Below the pieces are notes generated by a model. The model did no database searches. It saw nothing but the letters and a program-made list of their open reading frames with translations, and was not told the origin of the DNA. Both the position numbers and the translations under genes were made by a program. DNA of 64,000 nucleotides. Origin: Caulochytrium protostelioides. Lineage: Eukaryota > Chytridiomycota > Caulochytriomycetes > Caulochytriales > Caulochytriaceae. This document shows, piece by piece, positions 1 to 10,019 of the stretch. The stretch's first letter is position 1; each line of letters starts with the position of its first letter. The stretch lies in assembly GCA_003615045.1 (NCBI GenBank), contig ML014182.1, positions 1-64,000 on the forward strand. The letters are read 5' to 3'.

Positions 1-380
1 TGTCACACGGAAAACATGCGTGACCGTCCAAACACAGGGGTTTAGGAATAGAATGATATAAACTAGAAAGGAAAAGGTTGGTGATATAGGATGAAGTGAG
101 GGCGGCCCGGACAAGGCGTGTGGGAAAGGCCGTATGGCAAAAACCCAGCACCCTGTCAGTTGGCCCTGCGTCGATGGATGGATGGATGCCCTCCCCGACT
201 CCGCTAAGTTCTTGAGCCGCTTGGCAGCTCGAGGCAGGCATGCACTCAGCCACCCGTCGCAACTGACGCTTGCGAGGGGCTGAGTCGTGTTGGAGGCTAG
301 GATGAGGGCAGAAAGGCTAAGCCACCGGCTTCTGGGTGGGGGGCGACCTGGGCGACCGTCCCCGTCACAAAACAAAAATT
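1..380. other. Left-edge intergenic sequence
   Basis: No reading frame here resembles a known protein and no RNA gene is visible. It contains a short GATG tetranucleotide run near 173-188. It may be the flank of a gene lying outside the window on the left. Confidence 0.5.
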
Positions 381-454
381 GGTCGATTGGTGTAGTTGGT
401 TATCACGTATCCTTAACACGGATAAGGTCGGCAGTTCGATCCTGTCATCGATCA
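381..454 (+). tRNA. tRNA-Val (anticodon AAC)
   Basis: A complete cloverleaf can be folded by eye. The acceptor stem GGTCGAT (381-387) pairs with ATCGATC (447-453), with one G-U pair, followed by discriminator A at 454. The D stem GTG (390-392) pairs with CAC (404-406). The anticodon stem TATCC (408-412) pairs with GGATA (420-424) around the loop TTAACAC, which puts AAC at 415-417 and so reads valine GTT/GTC codons. The T arm GGCAG/CTGTC encloses TTCGATC, the usual B box. There is no intron and CCA is not encoded. A T4 run just downstream would end Pol III transcription. Confidence 0.93.
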
Positions 455-1082
455 CATTTTCCTACTGCTGCTAGTGTTCTTTTGCTGTCTGTGGTTTGAC
501 GTGAGCATAGGGCAAGTGAGACAAGCGGGGCCGGGTGGTCTTATGCCCCGGTGAGTCCGGCGCGGTCGCCCTTCTGTGGGTGCGGTCCACGGTCCATGAC
601 GCCTCTCAGCGGCTGGGCTTGGGGCCCGCCACGGCGCTTGGGGGGTCCCTCCCGTTTGGTCTCTCGCAGCTGGAATCCGTTGGCTCGGCCGGTCGTGCGA
701 AATGGGCGGAATGGCGGCGCCGGGTGGTATGGCGTGGCAAGCGGCGTGGCCGCTGGGCGCCGCGGCGTTCGCTGCTGCGGCTGCTGCTGGTGGCATGGGA
801 CGGACGGCCGGTCTCGAGCGCTCCATTTACGAGGCCAAGGGCCTGAGGCGGCCAGCACGTGGCGTCCGGACCGAGGGGCGACCGGCATGGCTTGGACCCG
901 TCTACATGAACAGGAGGCGATGGGCAGGGTATGGTCTCACCTGCGGTGCTGCGGTCCTGCCGACTCGCCGCCGTCGTCGTCGCTATCCACGCCGTCGTCC
1001 CATACGGACCATCCCTGCTGTCGCCCCTACGGCCCGCACCCTGCACCTCCCGTCTGCGCCATTTCAGCACCGCGTGGGCGTT
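455..1082. other. Intergenic / 5' region of the TPR-DnaJ gene
   Basis: About 0.6 kb between the tRNA and the start codon at 1083. Several GC-rich frames are open on both strands, but they overlap each other, are rich in Arg, Pro and Ala, and show no recognisable domain. I read it as promoter and 5' leader; no specific site is certain. Confidence 0.5.
457..460 (+). terminator. Pol III terminator of tRNA-Val
   Basis: A run of four T residues begins three bases after the discriminator base of the tRNA, the usual place and form of an RNA polymerase III stop. Confidence 0.7.
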
Positions 1083-3033
1083 ATGATGGTGACTCCCGAA
1101 ATGACCCCTTCTCTTGTCGCCGCCGCCGCGGCCTCCCCGGCCGCACCGCCAGCACTCAATAGGTAAACGACTCGAGACGATGGCAAGGTCCGTTTCTCGC
1201 ACCTCGGCGAAGGCGTGTTTCCATGGATACTCACGCACTGCCTATACGACGATGCGACGTGACTGGCATCCATGATCTGACGAGTATGATAGTGAGGCGG
1301 AAGCGATCAAGACCCGCGCCAATGCGTGCCATGCCCGCGGTGACTACCACCAGGCGGTGGACCTCTATACCGAGGCGATTGAGCTGGACCCATCACATCA
1401 CATCTACTACTCCAACCGGGCGGCGGCGCGTATGATGCTGCGGCAGCACCACCTGGCCCTGGACGACTGCCGCGCGGCCATCCGCCTGGACCCGACCTTC
1501 ATCAAGGCCTACCTCCGCGCGGCCAAGTGCCACGCCAGCCTGGGCCAAATGGCCTCCGCGGAGCGTGAGCTGACACAGGGCCTGGCCGCCATCGAGGCGT
1601 TGACGAGTGCCACGCACCTCACCCCGAAGGAGATCGCGGCCCGCGTCCAGCAGAAGCCGGCGCTCGCGGCCGAGCTCGGCGTGATCCGCGCCATCAACGC
1701 TGGTCTTGCGGAGGCCCACGCCGCGTATGATTCTGCCAGGTACCGTCGCTGCATCCAAGCCGTCGAGATGGCCATGATGAAGGTCGACCCGCAGCTGTCA
1801 CCGCGCGCCGGCGGCGAAGGCAGCCAGATCGAGAGCGTGTACACGAGGCTCGACTCGACGCAGCTGAACGGCGTGCCGGTTAGCTGGCGGCTTCTGCGCG
1901 CGCGCTGCGTGTATGCACTGGGGGACTACCAGAACGCGCAGACGCTGGTGACATTTATCCTACAGTCGCAGCCGCGCCACGCCGACGCGATTTGCTTGCG
2001 TGCGGAGGTGATCACGACGCTGGCGTTGCACGATCCCGCGCAGGTGCAGGCCCTGCTGACGCAGGCGCTCGCTTACGATCCGGATGCCGCGGCGGCCAAG
2101 ACGCTGCGCAAGGAGCTCCGCGAGCTCGAGGCCATCAAGCAGCAAGGCAACGCCGCGTTCGGCCAGCAGGACTGGGACACGGCCAGGACCGCCTACAACC
2201 AGTTCCTCGCCATCAACCGGTGGAAGGGCATTGGCCAGGCCAAGGTCCTCAGCAATCTGGCGCTTGTCGAGTCGAAGACGGGCAACTATACCCAGGCCTG
2301 TGACTTGGTAACGCGCGCTGTGGACACGGTCAACGCGACGCTGTTCCCGGCGACGCAGGCGGGTTCGGACGAGGCCGGCGCCGCGAGCGCCGAGCCGCCG
2401 CACATCGACGGTGATGCCATGGGCAACTCCTCGCAGGCCGCGTTCTACCAGAAGTTGCTGACGAACCGCGCGTCGTGGCGCATGCAGCTCAAGGAGTACG
2501 AGGAGGCGGTGCGCGACTACACAGTGCTGTGCCAGAACCTCGCGCCGAAGCAGCCCTCGCTCCGTCAGGCCCTCAAGACCGCCAAGGAGCTCCACCAGAA
2601 GGCCTCGCGCAAGGACTACTACGAGATCCTCGGCATTTCCGACCGCGGCTGCTCGCAGAACCAGCTCAAGAAGGCCTACCACAAGCTCGCGCTGCAGTAC
2701 CACCCGGACAAGACGAGCCGACTGGACGATGCCGAGCGCGCCAAGGCCGAGGCCAAGTTCCGCGACATCCAGGAAGCGTGGTCAGTGCTCGGCGACGAGG
2801 ACAAGCGCGCCCGGGTTGATGCCGGCATCCATGTCGATGGCGCCTCGGCCAGCGGCGACTCGGGCATGCACTCTCACCACCACGGCTTCGGTGGCGGCAT
2901 GGGCGGCATGGGCAACCAGGAGGATATTCTTCGCATGTTCTTTGGCGGCGGCGGTATGGGCGGCGGCATGGGCGGCATGGGCGGCGGCGGCGGCGGCCGC
3001 GGCGGCCACCCGGGCTTCGGTTTCCAGTTCTGA
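1083..3033 (+). CDS. TPR and J-domain co-chaperone, DNAJC7-like
   Basis: Predicted co-chaperone that would bind Hsp70/Hsp90 through TPR helices and stimulate Hsp70 ATPase through a J domain, as DNAJC7/TPR2 does. Two exons, 1083-1162 and 1293-3033, give 606 residues. The 130-bp intron starts GTAAAC and ends TAG; the split codon AG/T joins the exons in phase and completes the first TPR helix, which the long frame alone would cut off. TPR repeats fill about residues 28-440. The J domain is about 467-540, with the catalytic HPD at 497-499 and the DYYEIL entry. The tail (about 545-606) is Gly/Met-rich with a short His run and ends GFGFQF. A second in-frame ATG directly follows the first, so the start may shift by one codon. 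It converges with the NOT3 gene. Confidence 0.88.
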
Positions 3034-3568
3034 AACGTCTTCTTGCAGCGTTTCTCCAGCAAAACGCTTCGTTCATTTTTATAGATCCCCCTTCACTGAT
3101 TAGGGTGGACCTCATCAGAGGCGACGTGGTCGGTGGGTTCGCGGCCCGTTGTTTGACGTTTGCTGTGGCACAATGCCACCCACAGCAAGTTTGTGAACCG
3201 CGCCCTCAATGCCGCGTTGAACTTCCAACGCTGTCTGGCCTTACTCGACAGACCGATAGCGCTGTGTCGCAATCCGGCGCAAATCAAGTTGCAGCACAAG
3301 ATCGGCAGGCCGACCCTGAGCCAATATCCGTACTGCCTCGGTGGGGGGACTCCTGGGGGGCACCACGGAGAGCATGGTGTGTGCGTAAGGTGCCAGGACG
3401 GGCCTATATATACGGGTTGGGCCTATATATACGTCCGGCCTATATATAAACGAATGGTGATGAGACATGAACATACAAAGAAGCAAAAAAAAGAAAGCAG
3501 AGACCGATGCTGGTCTCCCCCCCACGACCATCGCGTGACCGTGGCGGATCACGAACAGGCGTCGGGGT
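3034..3568. other. Convergent intergenic region
   Basis: Lies between the 3' ends of the DnaJ gene and the NOT3/5 gene. It holds three evenly spaced GGCCTATATATA elements (annotated separately) and an A-rich stretch near 3470-3500 suited to 3' end formation. No convincing gene was seen. Confidence 0.6.
3401..3450. repeat. Three GGCCTATATATA elements
   Basis: The 12-base string GGCCTATATATA starts at 3401, 3420 and 3437, that is 19 and 17 bases apart. The copies are exact over 12 bases and the spacers differ in sequence. They look like TATA boxes but lie between two converging genes, so they may instead belong to 3' end processing or to an unannotated non-coding transcript. Confidence 0.85.
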
Positions 3569-5782
3569 CTATCGCTCATCGGCTTCTTCCAAGTAGCGGT
3601 ACTCGAAGCAGAACCCGTCCTTCTTGCGCTGGCACCAGGCGGCTTCGTAATCGAAGTAGATGTAGGTGCCTTGCTCCTGCTCCTCCGTGATCGAGGTCGG
3701 CTCGTCGTGGCGCTGGAACCAGGTCAAGTACTTCTTGTGGAAGCGCCACGACTGGCGCTTCAGCTCGCGTGCGGCCAACGACTGCGCGAGCGTGCCCTGC
3801 TGGTAGTAGAACATAAAGAAGAGCGTGTCGGTGCCCAGTTTCTCGAGCAGGGCGTTGCGCGCCGCGAGCGCCGCTGCGTGCGCCGCGGGCGAGCCGCCCG
3901 CCGACGGCACCGTCGGCTCCAGGAAGGGCAGCGGCTGCTGCGGGTAGTAGCTCGGCACCGGGAATGGCCGCTCGGCCAGGTAAGCGCTGCTGTTGGCGTG
4001 CGAGGTGCGCGTCGACGTTGCCGTCGCATCCAGCGCGTTCGGCAGGAAGCGGTAGCTTGTCTCGAGCATCGCGTGCGCTGTCGGGACCGGCTCTTCGCCC
4101 GGGGCCGCTGCGCCGGGTGCACCCGGCAGCGCAGGCGTGCCGGCCAGCCCGGCGCCCAGCGACCCCAGCCCGTCGGCGAGCGCGCTACGCTGCTTGGTCG
4201 TCTCGAAGCTCGCCACGAGGTCAGCGAAGGCGGCCACGGCAGGCACCGGCGTCGTGGCGGCGGCAGCAGCGGCAGCAGCAGCAGCATCAGCGGCGGCGGC
4301 GGCGGCGGCGGCGGCGGTCCCCGCGGTCGCGGATGTCGGGGTCTGGGCCGTGGCGGACGTCGGGGCCGCGTCGTGCGTTTCGATGGGGGTTGCGCGAGCC
4401 GCCGGGGCGGCGGGCGTGGCGGGCGTGACGACGGACGCGGGCGCCGGGGTGGCAGGCGCGGTGGCCGAGGCGGCCGAGGGCGGGGCGGGAGCGGTGGTGG
4501 CGGTCGACGGCGCGGCCGCGGCCGGCGGGACGGCGGCCGACGTCGTGATCGCGGCCGAGGCGGGCCGCGACGTCGGGATGTCTTTGGAGACGATGCTCGC
4601 GTAGCGGATCTCGGGTTGCTTGAAGGTATCGATGGGCGTCGGGGCCGATTTGGACGACGCCGAAGCGTCATTGACGGAGGACTGGGCGGCGGCGGCGGCG
4701 GCCGCGGCGGCGGCGGCGGCGCGCTTGGAGAGTTTGGTGCTCGCCGCGGCGGCGGTGGCAGCGGCGGTGGCGGTGGCGGTGGCGGCAGCGGCGGTAGCAG
4801 CGGCGGCGGTGGCGGCGGGCAGGTCGTCGTTGCCGAGATTGGCGGTGGGCTCGCGGGAGCGGCTGGGGGTGGCACTGCCGCTGCGGGTGCTGGCGCCGCG
4901 GGCGGGCGAGGCAACGCCCGAGGTGAGGGCGGAGTCGTCGCCGCCCGCGTCAGCGCCTCGGCTCTTCTTGTTGGCGCGGGCGTGCTTTTCGGAGGGCGTG
5001 TCATCGTCCTTGCTGGGCGTGGCGGAGCCGGACTTGTCGTGGTGCGCGTCGTCGTCGTCGCCGGGCAGCCCAAAGATCTCGGCGTCATCGAGGTCGAGCC
5101 CGTCGTAGATGCCATCGTCCTCGAGGAAGTCTTCGGACTCGTTCTCCTCGACGTAGTAGATGATGTCGTCCTGGATGGCCTTGACGGCCTCGATGTCGAG
5201 CGCGCCGTTGTCGACCATGCGCAGGATCATCTCGAGCTTCGCCATGTGCCAGCGATGCCGCTCGATGTGGTGCTCGATTTCCTTCATGCGCTCATGCTTC
5301 GCGGTGTCGGCCTTCTTGCTCTTCTTGCCGCTCAAGGCCAGCGTCTCCTGCTCGGCTTCCCAGGTGTCGATCTGGGTCGAGAGCCGGTCCACCGTGTCCG
5401 AGATCCACATCCGGAACTCCAGCCGCTCTTTCTCGGCGGGGTCCAGCTTCGCGGCGGCCGAGAGCCCCTCTTTCGAGTAGGCTTTGGTCTTGAGCTCTTT
5501 TTCGCAGGCCTTGAACCGTTCCATCTGGGTCTCGATGAGCTTGCGGTTCTCCAGCAGGACCCGCTTGTCCTTGATGTCGTTGTTTGACAGCCATGTCTTG
5601 ATGTTGTCGCGATACCGCTGCAGCTTCTTGATTTCCTTTTTCAAGTCGCCCTCGGCCTTCTCCTTCTGCGGCACGCTCGTCGCGGTCTGGATCTTGTCGA
5701 AGATGCTTTCGAACGTCTCGACGCCCTCGCTCACTTTCTTGAGCACGCGGTCGATCTCGGTCTGCAGCTTCCGGTTCGCCAT
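3569..5782 (-). CDS. NOT3: CCR4-NOT complex subunit NOT3/NOT5
   Basis: Scaffold subunit of the CCR4-NOT deadenylase, which shortens mRNA poly(A) tails and monitors translation. The 737-residue protein starts MANRKLQTEIDRVLKK, the near-invariant opening of the family, so I place the start at 5782 although the frame stays open to 5911. Residues 1 to about 235 are the conserved Not3/5 N-terminal helical domain. The middle (about 270-590) is low complexity with long Ala runs from GCC/GCG repeats and many Pro, Thr and Ser residues. The C-terminus (about 610-737) is the NOT box, ending with the conserved WCQRKKDGFCFEYRYLEE. It has no visible intron. Fungi such as yeast have two paralogues (Not3, Not5); which one this matches cannot be told here. 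Confidence 0.95.
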   Translation of the reverse strand: MANRKLQTEIDRVLKKVSEGVETFESIFDKIQTATSVPQKEKAEGDLKKEIKKLQRYRDNIKTWLSNNDIKDKRVLLENRKLIETQMERFKACEKELKTKAYSKEGLSAAAKLDPAEKERLEFRMWISDTVDRLSTQIDTWEAEQETLALSGKKSKKADTAKHERMKEIEHHIERHRWHMAKLEMILRMVDNGALDIEAVKAIQDDIIYYVEENESEDFLEDDGIYDGLDLDDAEIFGLPGDDDDAHHDKSGSATPSKDDDTPSEKHARANKKSRGADAGGDDSALTSGVASPARGASTRSGSATPSRSREPTANLGNDDLPAATAAAATAAAATATATAAATAAAASTKLSKRAAAAAAAAAAAAQSSVNDASASSKSAPTPIDTFKQPEIRYASIVSKDIPTSRPASAAITTSAAVPPAAAAPSTATTAPAPPSAASATAPATPAPASVVTPATPAAPAARATPIETHDAAPTSATAQTPTSATAGTAAAAAAAAADAAAAAAAAAATTPVPAVAAFADLVASFETTKQRSALADGLGSLGAGLAGTPALPGAPGAAAPGEEPVPTAHAMLETSYRFLPNALDATATSTRTSHANSSAYLAERPFPVPSYYPQQPLPFLEPTVPSAGGSPAAHAAALAARNALLEKLGTDTLFFMFYYQQGTLAQSLAARELKRQSWRFHKKYLTWFQRHDEPTSITEEQEQGTYIYFDYEAAWCQRKKDGFCFEYRYLEEADER

Positions 5783-6443
5783 GGCGCCGGCCGGCCCCCG
5801 CAACCGGACTCGGGGGGTGGGGGGAAGGACGCGGACGCGGTCTCGAAACGTTTCGTTGCGCTCGCTCGTGACTGGCTCAGCACCGGCACGCGGGAAGCAC
5901 GTGGAGCGCACGTGGACCCGTCGAACTCAACGCCGCCAACCGGCCCGCGGAGGGGGAAGCACGCGCCGCGACGCGTCGATCGGGGTCGGGTGGGAGGCGG
6001 GTCGCAGGCCGCGCTCAACAGCACGCAGGGGGCCCGGGGCGGACACGGAGCGGCTGGGCGGCGGCGCGCGACGGGCGTCGACGGCGGGCGTCGGAGCGCC
6101 GGAAAAGCGCGGCGTCGACTATGAGGCGCACGGACGCGCGGGCACCGGCGGCCACCGGGACCAGCGAAGGCGCCGAGCGGTCTGTCAGCCGCGGCCGCGG
6201 AGGAGACCGGATCGATGCGGAGCGCCGGCTCAGAGGGCGGGGCGCTCGCGGAGGGCACGCGGGAGCCGCCGCAGGCGCTGCTGCCGTCCGCTAGCGCGAG
6301 AACCGACCGACGAGCGGCGCGCGCTGCGAGTATAAGCCACGCCGGCGAAAGGGGCCACCGGGATCGGGCGCGAGGCAGCGGAGGCCACGGGGTCGAACGG
6401 GCGATCGGGGACTGGCGATGGGCCACGAGCGAGAGGCGACGGC

Positions 6444-6589
6444 GATGGGCGATGGGCGATGGGCGATGGCGACGAGGCGCCGGGTCAGCGTGGGGATACC
6501 GCGAAGCAACGGCCCAGGACGTCGGGTTGACGGTGAAGGCAGTGGCCACGCGTCGATGGCGTCGATGGCGTCGATGGCGTCGATGGCGA
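6444..6589. repeat. Short tandem repeats, 7-mer and 9-mer
   Basis: A heptamer of the GATGGGC type is repeated about four times at 6444-6470. A nonamer of the CGTCGATGG type is repeated four times at 6550-6589. Both lie in the shared upstream region of two divergent genes. Confidence 0.85.
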
Positions 6590-6904
6590 TGTCCCGCGCG
6601 CCCTGGGCAGGCCACTGCGACGCGCGGCATCGCGTCGCTGCCCTCGTGGTCGTCCTTCGGGCCGCCGCGTGGACGCTCGCGGAGGCGCGCTCAAGAACAG
6701 GGTCGTCCACGCGGCCAGCGGCCGTCCGTCGCCGCCTGCCGCAGGCGCGCGAGCAACGAGGCGTGCGGGACGCCGCGGCGCGGGGGCCTTCGTCGCCGTC
6801 GGCGCTGCGCCGTGGCGGCGCGCCGGCGTCGGCCGGGAACCGAGACGGGACGGGGGCGGACGCGCCGCGGCTGGCCGCTTCGTGGGCGGCGACGCGCACG
6901 ACGG

Positions 6905-6938
6905 GGCGACGGCAACGGCGACGGCGACGGCGACGGCG
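6905..6938. repeat. GGCGAC hexamer repeat
   Basis: About five nearly perfect copies of GGCGAC or GGCAAC in a row. A simple microsatellite with no coding context. Confidence 0.8.
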
Positions 6939-6971
6939 GTTGCTGCGCGCATGCAAGCCGCCGTCGCCATT

Positions 6972-7002
<31 letters not shown>

Positions 7003-7438
7003 CCGCTCGCCGCGAGCGCCTTCCTGGCCGCGGGGCCCGCGACCGCCAAGCGAAGACGTCGCGCCGTCGCGCCCTTCCTCCCGCCGCCGCCCTTCCCCCC
7101 CAGCCGCGCCGTGGGAGGGCGATCATGAGCGAACGCCGTCGGGCCGGTGAGGCCGGCCCTGCGGAGCCTGCCCAGGTGGCCGTCGACGGCGGCCTTGACG
7201 ACGGCGCCATGGACGCCGACGCGGGCTCGCAGCCCGACCTGAGCAGAGCGGGTCTCCCGCGTGCGTCGACGCACGTGCAAGGGGCGATGATGAATGACCG
7301 CCGGGCGGCCTTTTTTCGGCGTTCATGCGCCCCGGAACGCCGCTCTTCCCGCCCATTCCGCAGCGCCGTGCAGCGCATCGCGGCGCAACTCCAATCGCCG
7401 TCCACGCGCCCTGCTCTGATCCGCTCATCATCCGCATC

Positions 7439-9529
7439 ATGGCCGCTGGCATGCGATGCGCATGGCCCGCGGCAGCGGCAGCGGCAGCGGCAGCGGCCCC
7501 GCCCGCCGCCATCATCCCCGTGCGGACCGCCGCCGCCCATCGCACCTTGGCAGCCGTCAGCGGCGGTCGTCGCTTCCTGCGACGGCCGGCAGCCTACAGC
7601 CCGGGCTGGCCCTGGATGCCGGCTAGGCCGTCTTTCCGCGCGGGCGAGGTGCCGCCGGCGCGGACGGTGCGCCGGTCCTTAGCGACGGCGGCCGAGAAGA
7701 CGGCGCCGCCATCGTCGTCGCTGCCGCCATCGCCGCCATCGCCGCCCGTCGCGCCGCCACGCCGCGCCCCCAAGGGCGCCTGCCCCGGCTGCGGCGCCGC
7801 GTACCAGGTCCTCGATGCGAGCCAGCCGGGCTACCTGGGTCCCGAGCGCGCCGCGGCCGCCGCGGCGTCCCCCGCCGCGCGGGCGAAGATCCAAGCGCAG
7901 CGGCCCGCCAAGACCACGGCGTCCTACCGCGCGACGCGGGTGTTCGATGCCTTTCTGCAGCCCGACCACGTCGAGGCGCTGTATCAGACGACGGCGGCCG
8001 CGCCGCCGCCGCCGCCGTGCGACCGCTGCTTCAATATCAAGCACTACAGCCACGAGTACGACCGCACGCCCATCCGCCCCGACAAGGCCCTGCGCCAGAT
8101 CGCGCGGCTCCCGGGGCCGAAGTGTGTTTTCTATGTCGTGGACCCGCTCGATACGCCGGGCTCTTATGCGCCCGACCTGCCGGATCACCTCGTGGCCCTC
8201 GGCGCCGAGCTCAGCGCCGCCTCCGCGAAGCGGGCCCCGCGCAGCGCAGCGGGGTTCCCGCCGGTCTTTCTGGTCGCCACGAAGAGCGACGTGCTGCCGC
8301 GGGACGTCGACCGCGTCGCGGTGACGACGGCGCTGCGCCAGTGCTTCGAGTCGCGGTACCCGTCGGTGCCGTACCTGGGCCCCTTCCTGGTGAGTAGCCA
8401 GACGGACCAGGGCATCGATGCGCTGAAGGCGGAGCTGCTCGATGTCTGCGACCCGGCCTCGCTCACGCCCACGCGGCCGACCGCCGGCCCAACCGCCCCC
8501 ATGGACGCCGGCCACGTCGTCCTCATCGGCGCCACGAACGTCGGCAAGTCGAGTCTGTTCCACAGCCTTACGGGCCGCGTGAGCGCCGCCTACAGCAACC
8601 TCGTCTCGCGCGTCCCGGGCACGACCGCGGGCATGCTCTCGGGCAGCATGACGGCGCCCATCCCGCCCGAGGCGCATCCCGCCGCTGCCGCGATCGCCGC
8701 GACGCCCGCCGATGGGGACGCCGCCACGCCACCCTCGCCGCTCCTCGCCCGATGGGCGCTGCACGATACGCCCGGGTTCGCCAACACGCCACAGCTCACG
8801 CATCGGCTGCATCAGTCGGAGCTGAAGCACGTGATCCCGCGGAGGCCGTGGAAGTCGAGGGTCGTGCGTTGCCACCCGGGGTCGACGCTGCTCGTCGGCG
8901 GCCTCGTGCGGCTCGACTATACGCAGGGCACGGGCCCGCTGTTCCTGCGCGTCGTCGCGCCGTCCGCCGTCACGCTGCACCCGTGCGCCCGCGACCGCGC
9001 CGACGCCCTCCGCCCGCGCCACCTCGCCGACCCGGCGTCCCGCCTCCTCTTCCCGCCGCAGCCGGGGCCCGACGCGCTCGCTCGCTTCCCGACCCTCGAG
9101 CCCGACCTCGTCTGGGCCGTGCCGGGCATCAACGAGAAGGTCGGGCCGCGGTTCCCCACGCACAAGGCGCCCCAGGACGACGCCGCGGGCGGGAACGAGG
9201 CGCCGTTGGCGGCAGAGGCGTCGGCAGCGGCGGCCGCGCTCGACCGGACGGCGCGGCGCAGTATGCCGCACCTGCGCAGCACCGCGTACAAAGCCGCGGC
9301 GCGGGCGGCGCTCAAGACTGACGCCGCGGCGGCGCCGCCGCCAGCATGGACCGACCTGAGTCTCGCGGGGCTCGGGTGGATCAGCGCATACCCTGTTACC
9401 ACGGACACGGCCATCGTCGAGGTCTCGACCGTCACGGGCATGAGCGCCGCCACGCGGCCCCGCTACGTCTGGGACCGCGGCGTCTACCCGTACGATGCGC
9501 TTCGCGAGTACGCGATTCGGTACCACTAG
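7439..9529 (+). CDS. Circularly permuted mitochondrial GTPase, NOA1/YqeH/Gep3 family
   Basis: Predicted GTPase for mitochondrial ribosome assembly, as known for NOA1, YqeH and yeast Gep3/Mtg3. The order of G motifs is permuted: G4 (ATKSD, about residue 280) precedes G1 (GATNVGKSS, about 363), and G3 (DTPGF, about 442) follows. A zinc-finger-like cysteine region precedes them, with CPGCG and later CDRCFNIKHY. The N-terminus is Ala/Arg-rich, lacks acidic residues and fits a mitochondrial targeting peptide ahead of SLATAAEKT. The start at 7439 has a good ATGG context and gives 696 residues; an in-frame ATG at 7325 would add 38. The C-terminal part after the GTPase domain is typical of the family. 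Single exon. Confidence 0.88.
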   Translation: MAAGMRCAWPAAAAAAAAAAPPAAIIPVRTAAAHRTLAAVSGGRRFLRRPAAYSPGWPWMPARPSFRAGEVPPARTVRRSLATAAEKTAPPSSSLPPSPPSPPVAPPRRAPKGACPGCGAAYQVLDASQPGYLGPERAAAAAASPAARAKIQAQRPAKTTASYRATRVFDAFLQPDHVEALYQTTAAAPPPPPCDRCFNIKHYSHEYDRTPIRPDKALRQIARLPGPKCVFYVVDPLDTPGSYAPDLPDHLVALGAELSAASAKRAPRSAAGFPPVFLVATKSDVLPRDVDRVAVTTALRQCFESRYPSVPYLGPFLVSSQTDQGIDALKAELLDVCDPASLTPTRPTAGPTAPMDAGHVVLIGATNVGKSSLFHSLTGRVSAAYSNLVSRVPGTTAGMLSGSMTAPIPPEAHPAAAAIAATPADGDAATPPSPLLARWALHDTPGFANTPQLTHRLHQSELKHVIPRRPWKSRVVRCHPGSTLLVGGLVRLDYTQGTGPLFLRVVAPSAVTLHPCARDRADALRPRHLADPASRLLFPPQPGPDALARFPTLEPDLVWAVPGINEKVGPRFPTHKAPQDDAAGGNEAPLAAEASAAAAALDRTARRSMPHLRSTAYKAAARAALKTDAAAAPPPAWTDLSLAGLGWISAYPVTTDTAIVEVSTVTGMSAATRPRYVWDRGVYPYDALREYAIRYH

Positions 9530-10019
9530 ATAGAGAAACGTTCTTCTCGCCGGTGCGTCGATGACGACTACACCTAATTGACGTAAAAACGATTCTGTTA
9601 TCCATCTTCCTGAGAACGATGCGATGCGATGCAATGATAGTATGAGGGGTCAAGCGCGCTTCATGGGGAGCTCATGGGGATGACCCGCGGGCGATCAGGG
9701 GGCGTGGGCGTGGCTTTGACGCGCTTTAGCCCCGCGTGGCGCAGCCCGCGCAGGGAGGTCGCTCACGGTGGGCGGCGTCGGCGGGGCCCGCTTTTTTCTT
9801 GTTTGAGCGGAGCGCGTGGCCTGACGGGGGAAGAGGGGGGCATTCGGGGTCCTGCAGCTCCTCCAAAGCGATCGAGCCGCGGCCGTCGTGACCGCCTTAT
9901 CTCCGCGCCCTTGCCCTCGCGCCATCATCCCAGACGCCCCGTTGGTCCATACCACTTCCCGTTGCCGTTCGACGGCCCATCACGCGTTCCTGCCGCGCAC
10001 CGTTGTAATCGATCCGGCG
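9530..10019. other. Intergenic region
   Basis: Between the mitochondrial GTPase and the SOSS-B gene, both on the plus strand. It contains a GATGC-type short tandem run near 9618-9637 and otherwise nothing recognisable. Confidence 0.5.

Larger units (their letters stand above)
5783..7438. other. Divergent promoter region with many simple repeats
   Basis: Shared upstream region of the NOT3 gene (-) and the mitochondrial GTPase gene (+). It is very GC-rich with several short tandem repeats. Long frames are open in almost all phases at 6.2-7.3 kb because stop codons are rare in such sequence; none resembles a protein, and I treat them as spurious. Confidence 0.6.

Noticed and set aside
3671-5587. 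Long plus-strand frame of over 600 codons opposite NOT3
   Set aside because: It is the antisense shadow of the NOT3 coding repeats (GCC/GCG), rich in Gly and Arg, with no domain, while the minus frame encodes an unmistakable NOT3/5 protein.
6215-7682. Several overlapping frames of 230-350 codons on both strands
   Set aside because: They overlap in nearly every phase in very GC-rich DNA, are dominated by Arg, Ala and Pro, and show no conserved motif; stop codons are simply rare here.
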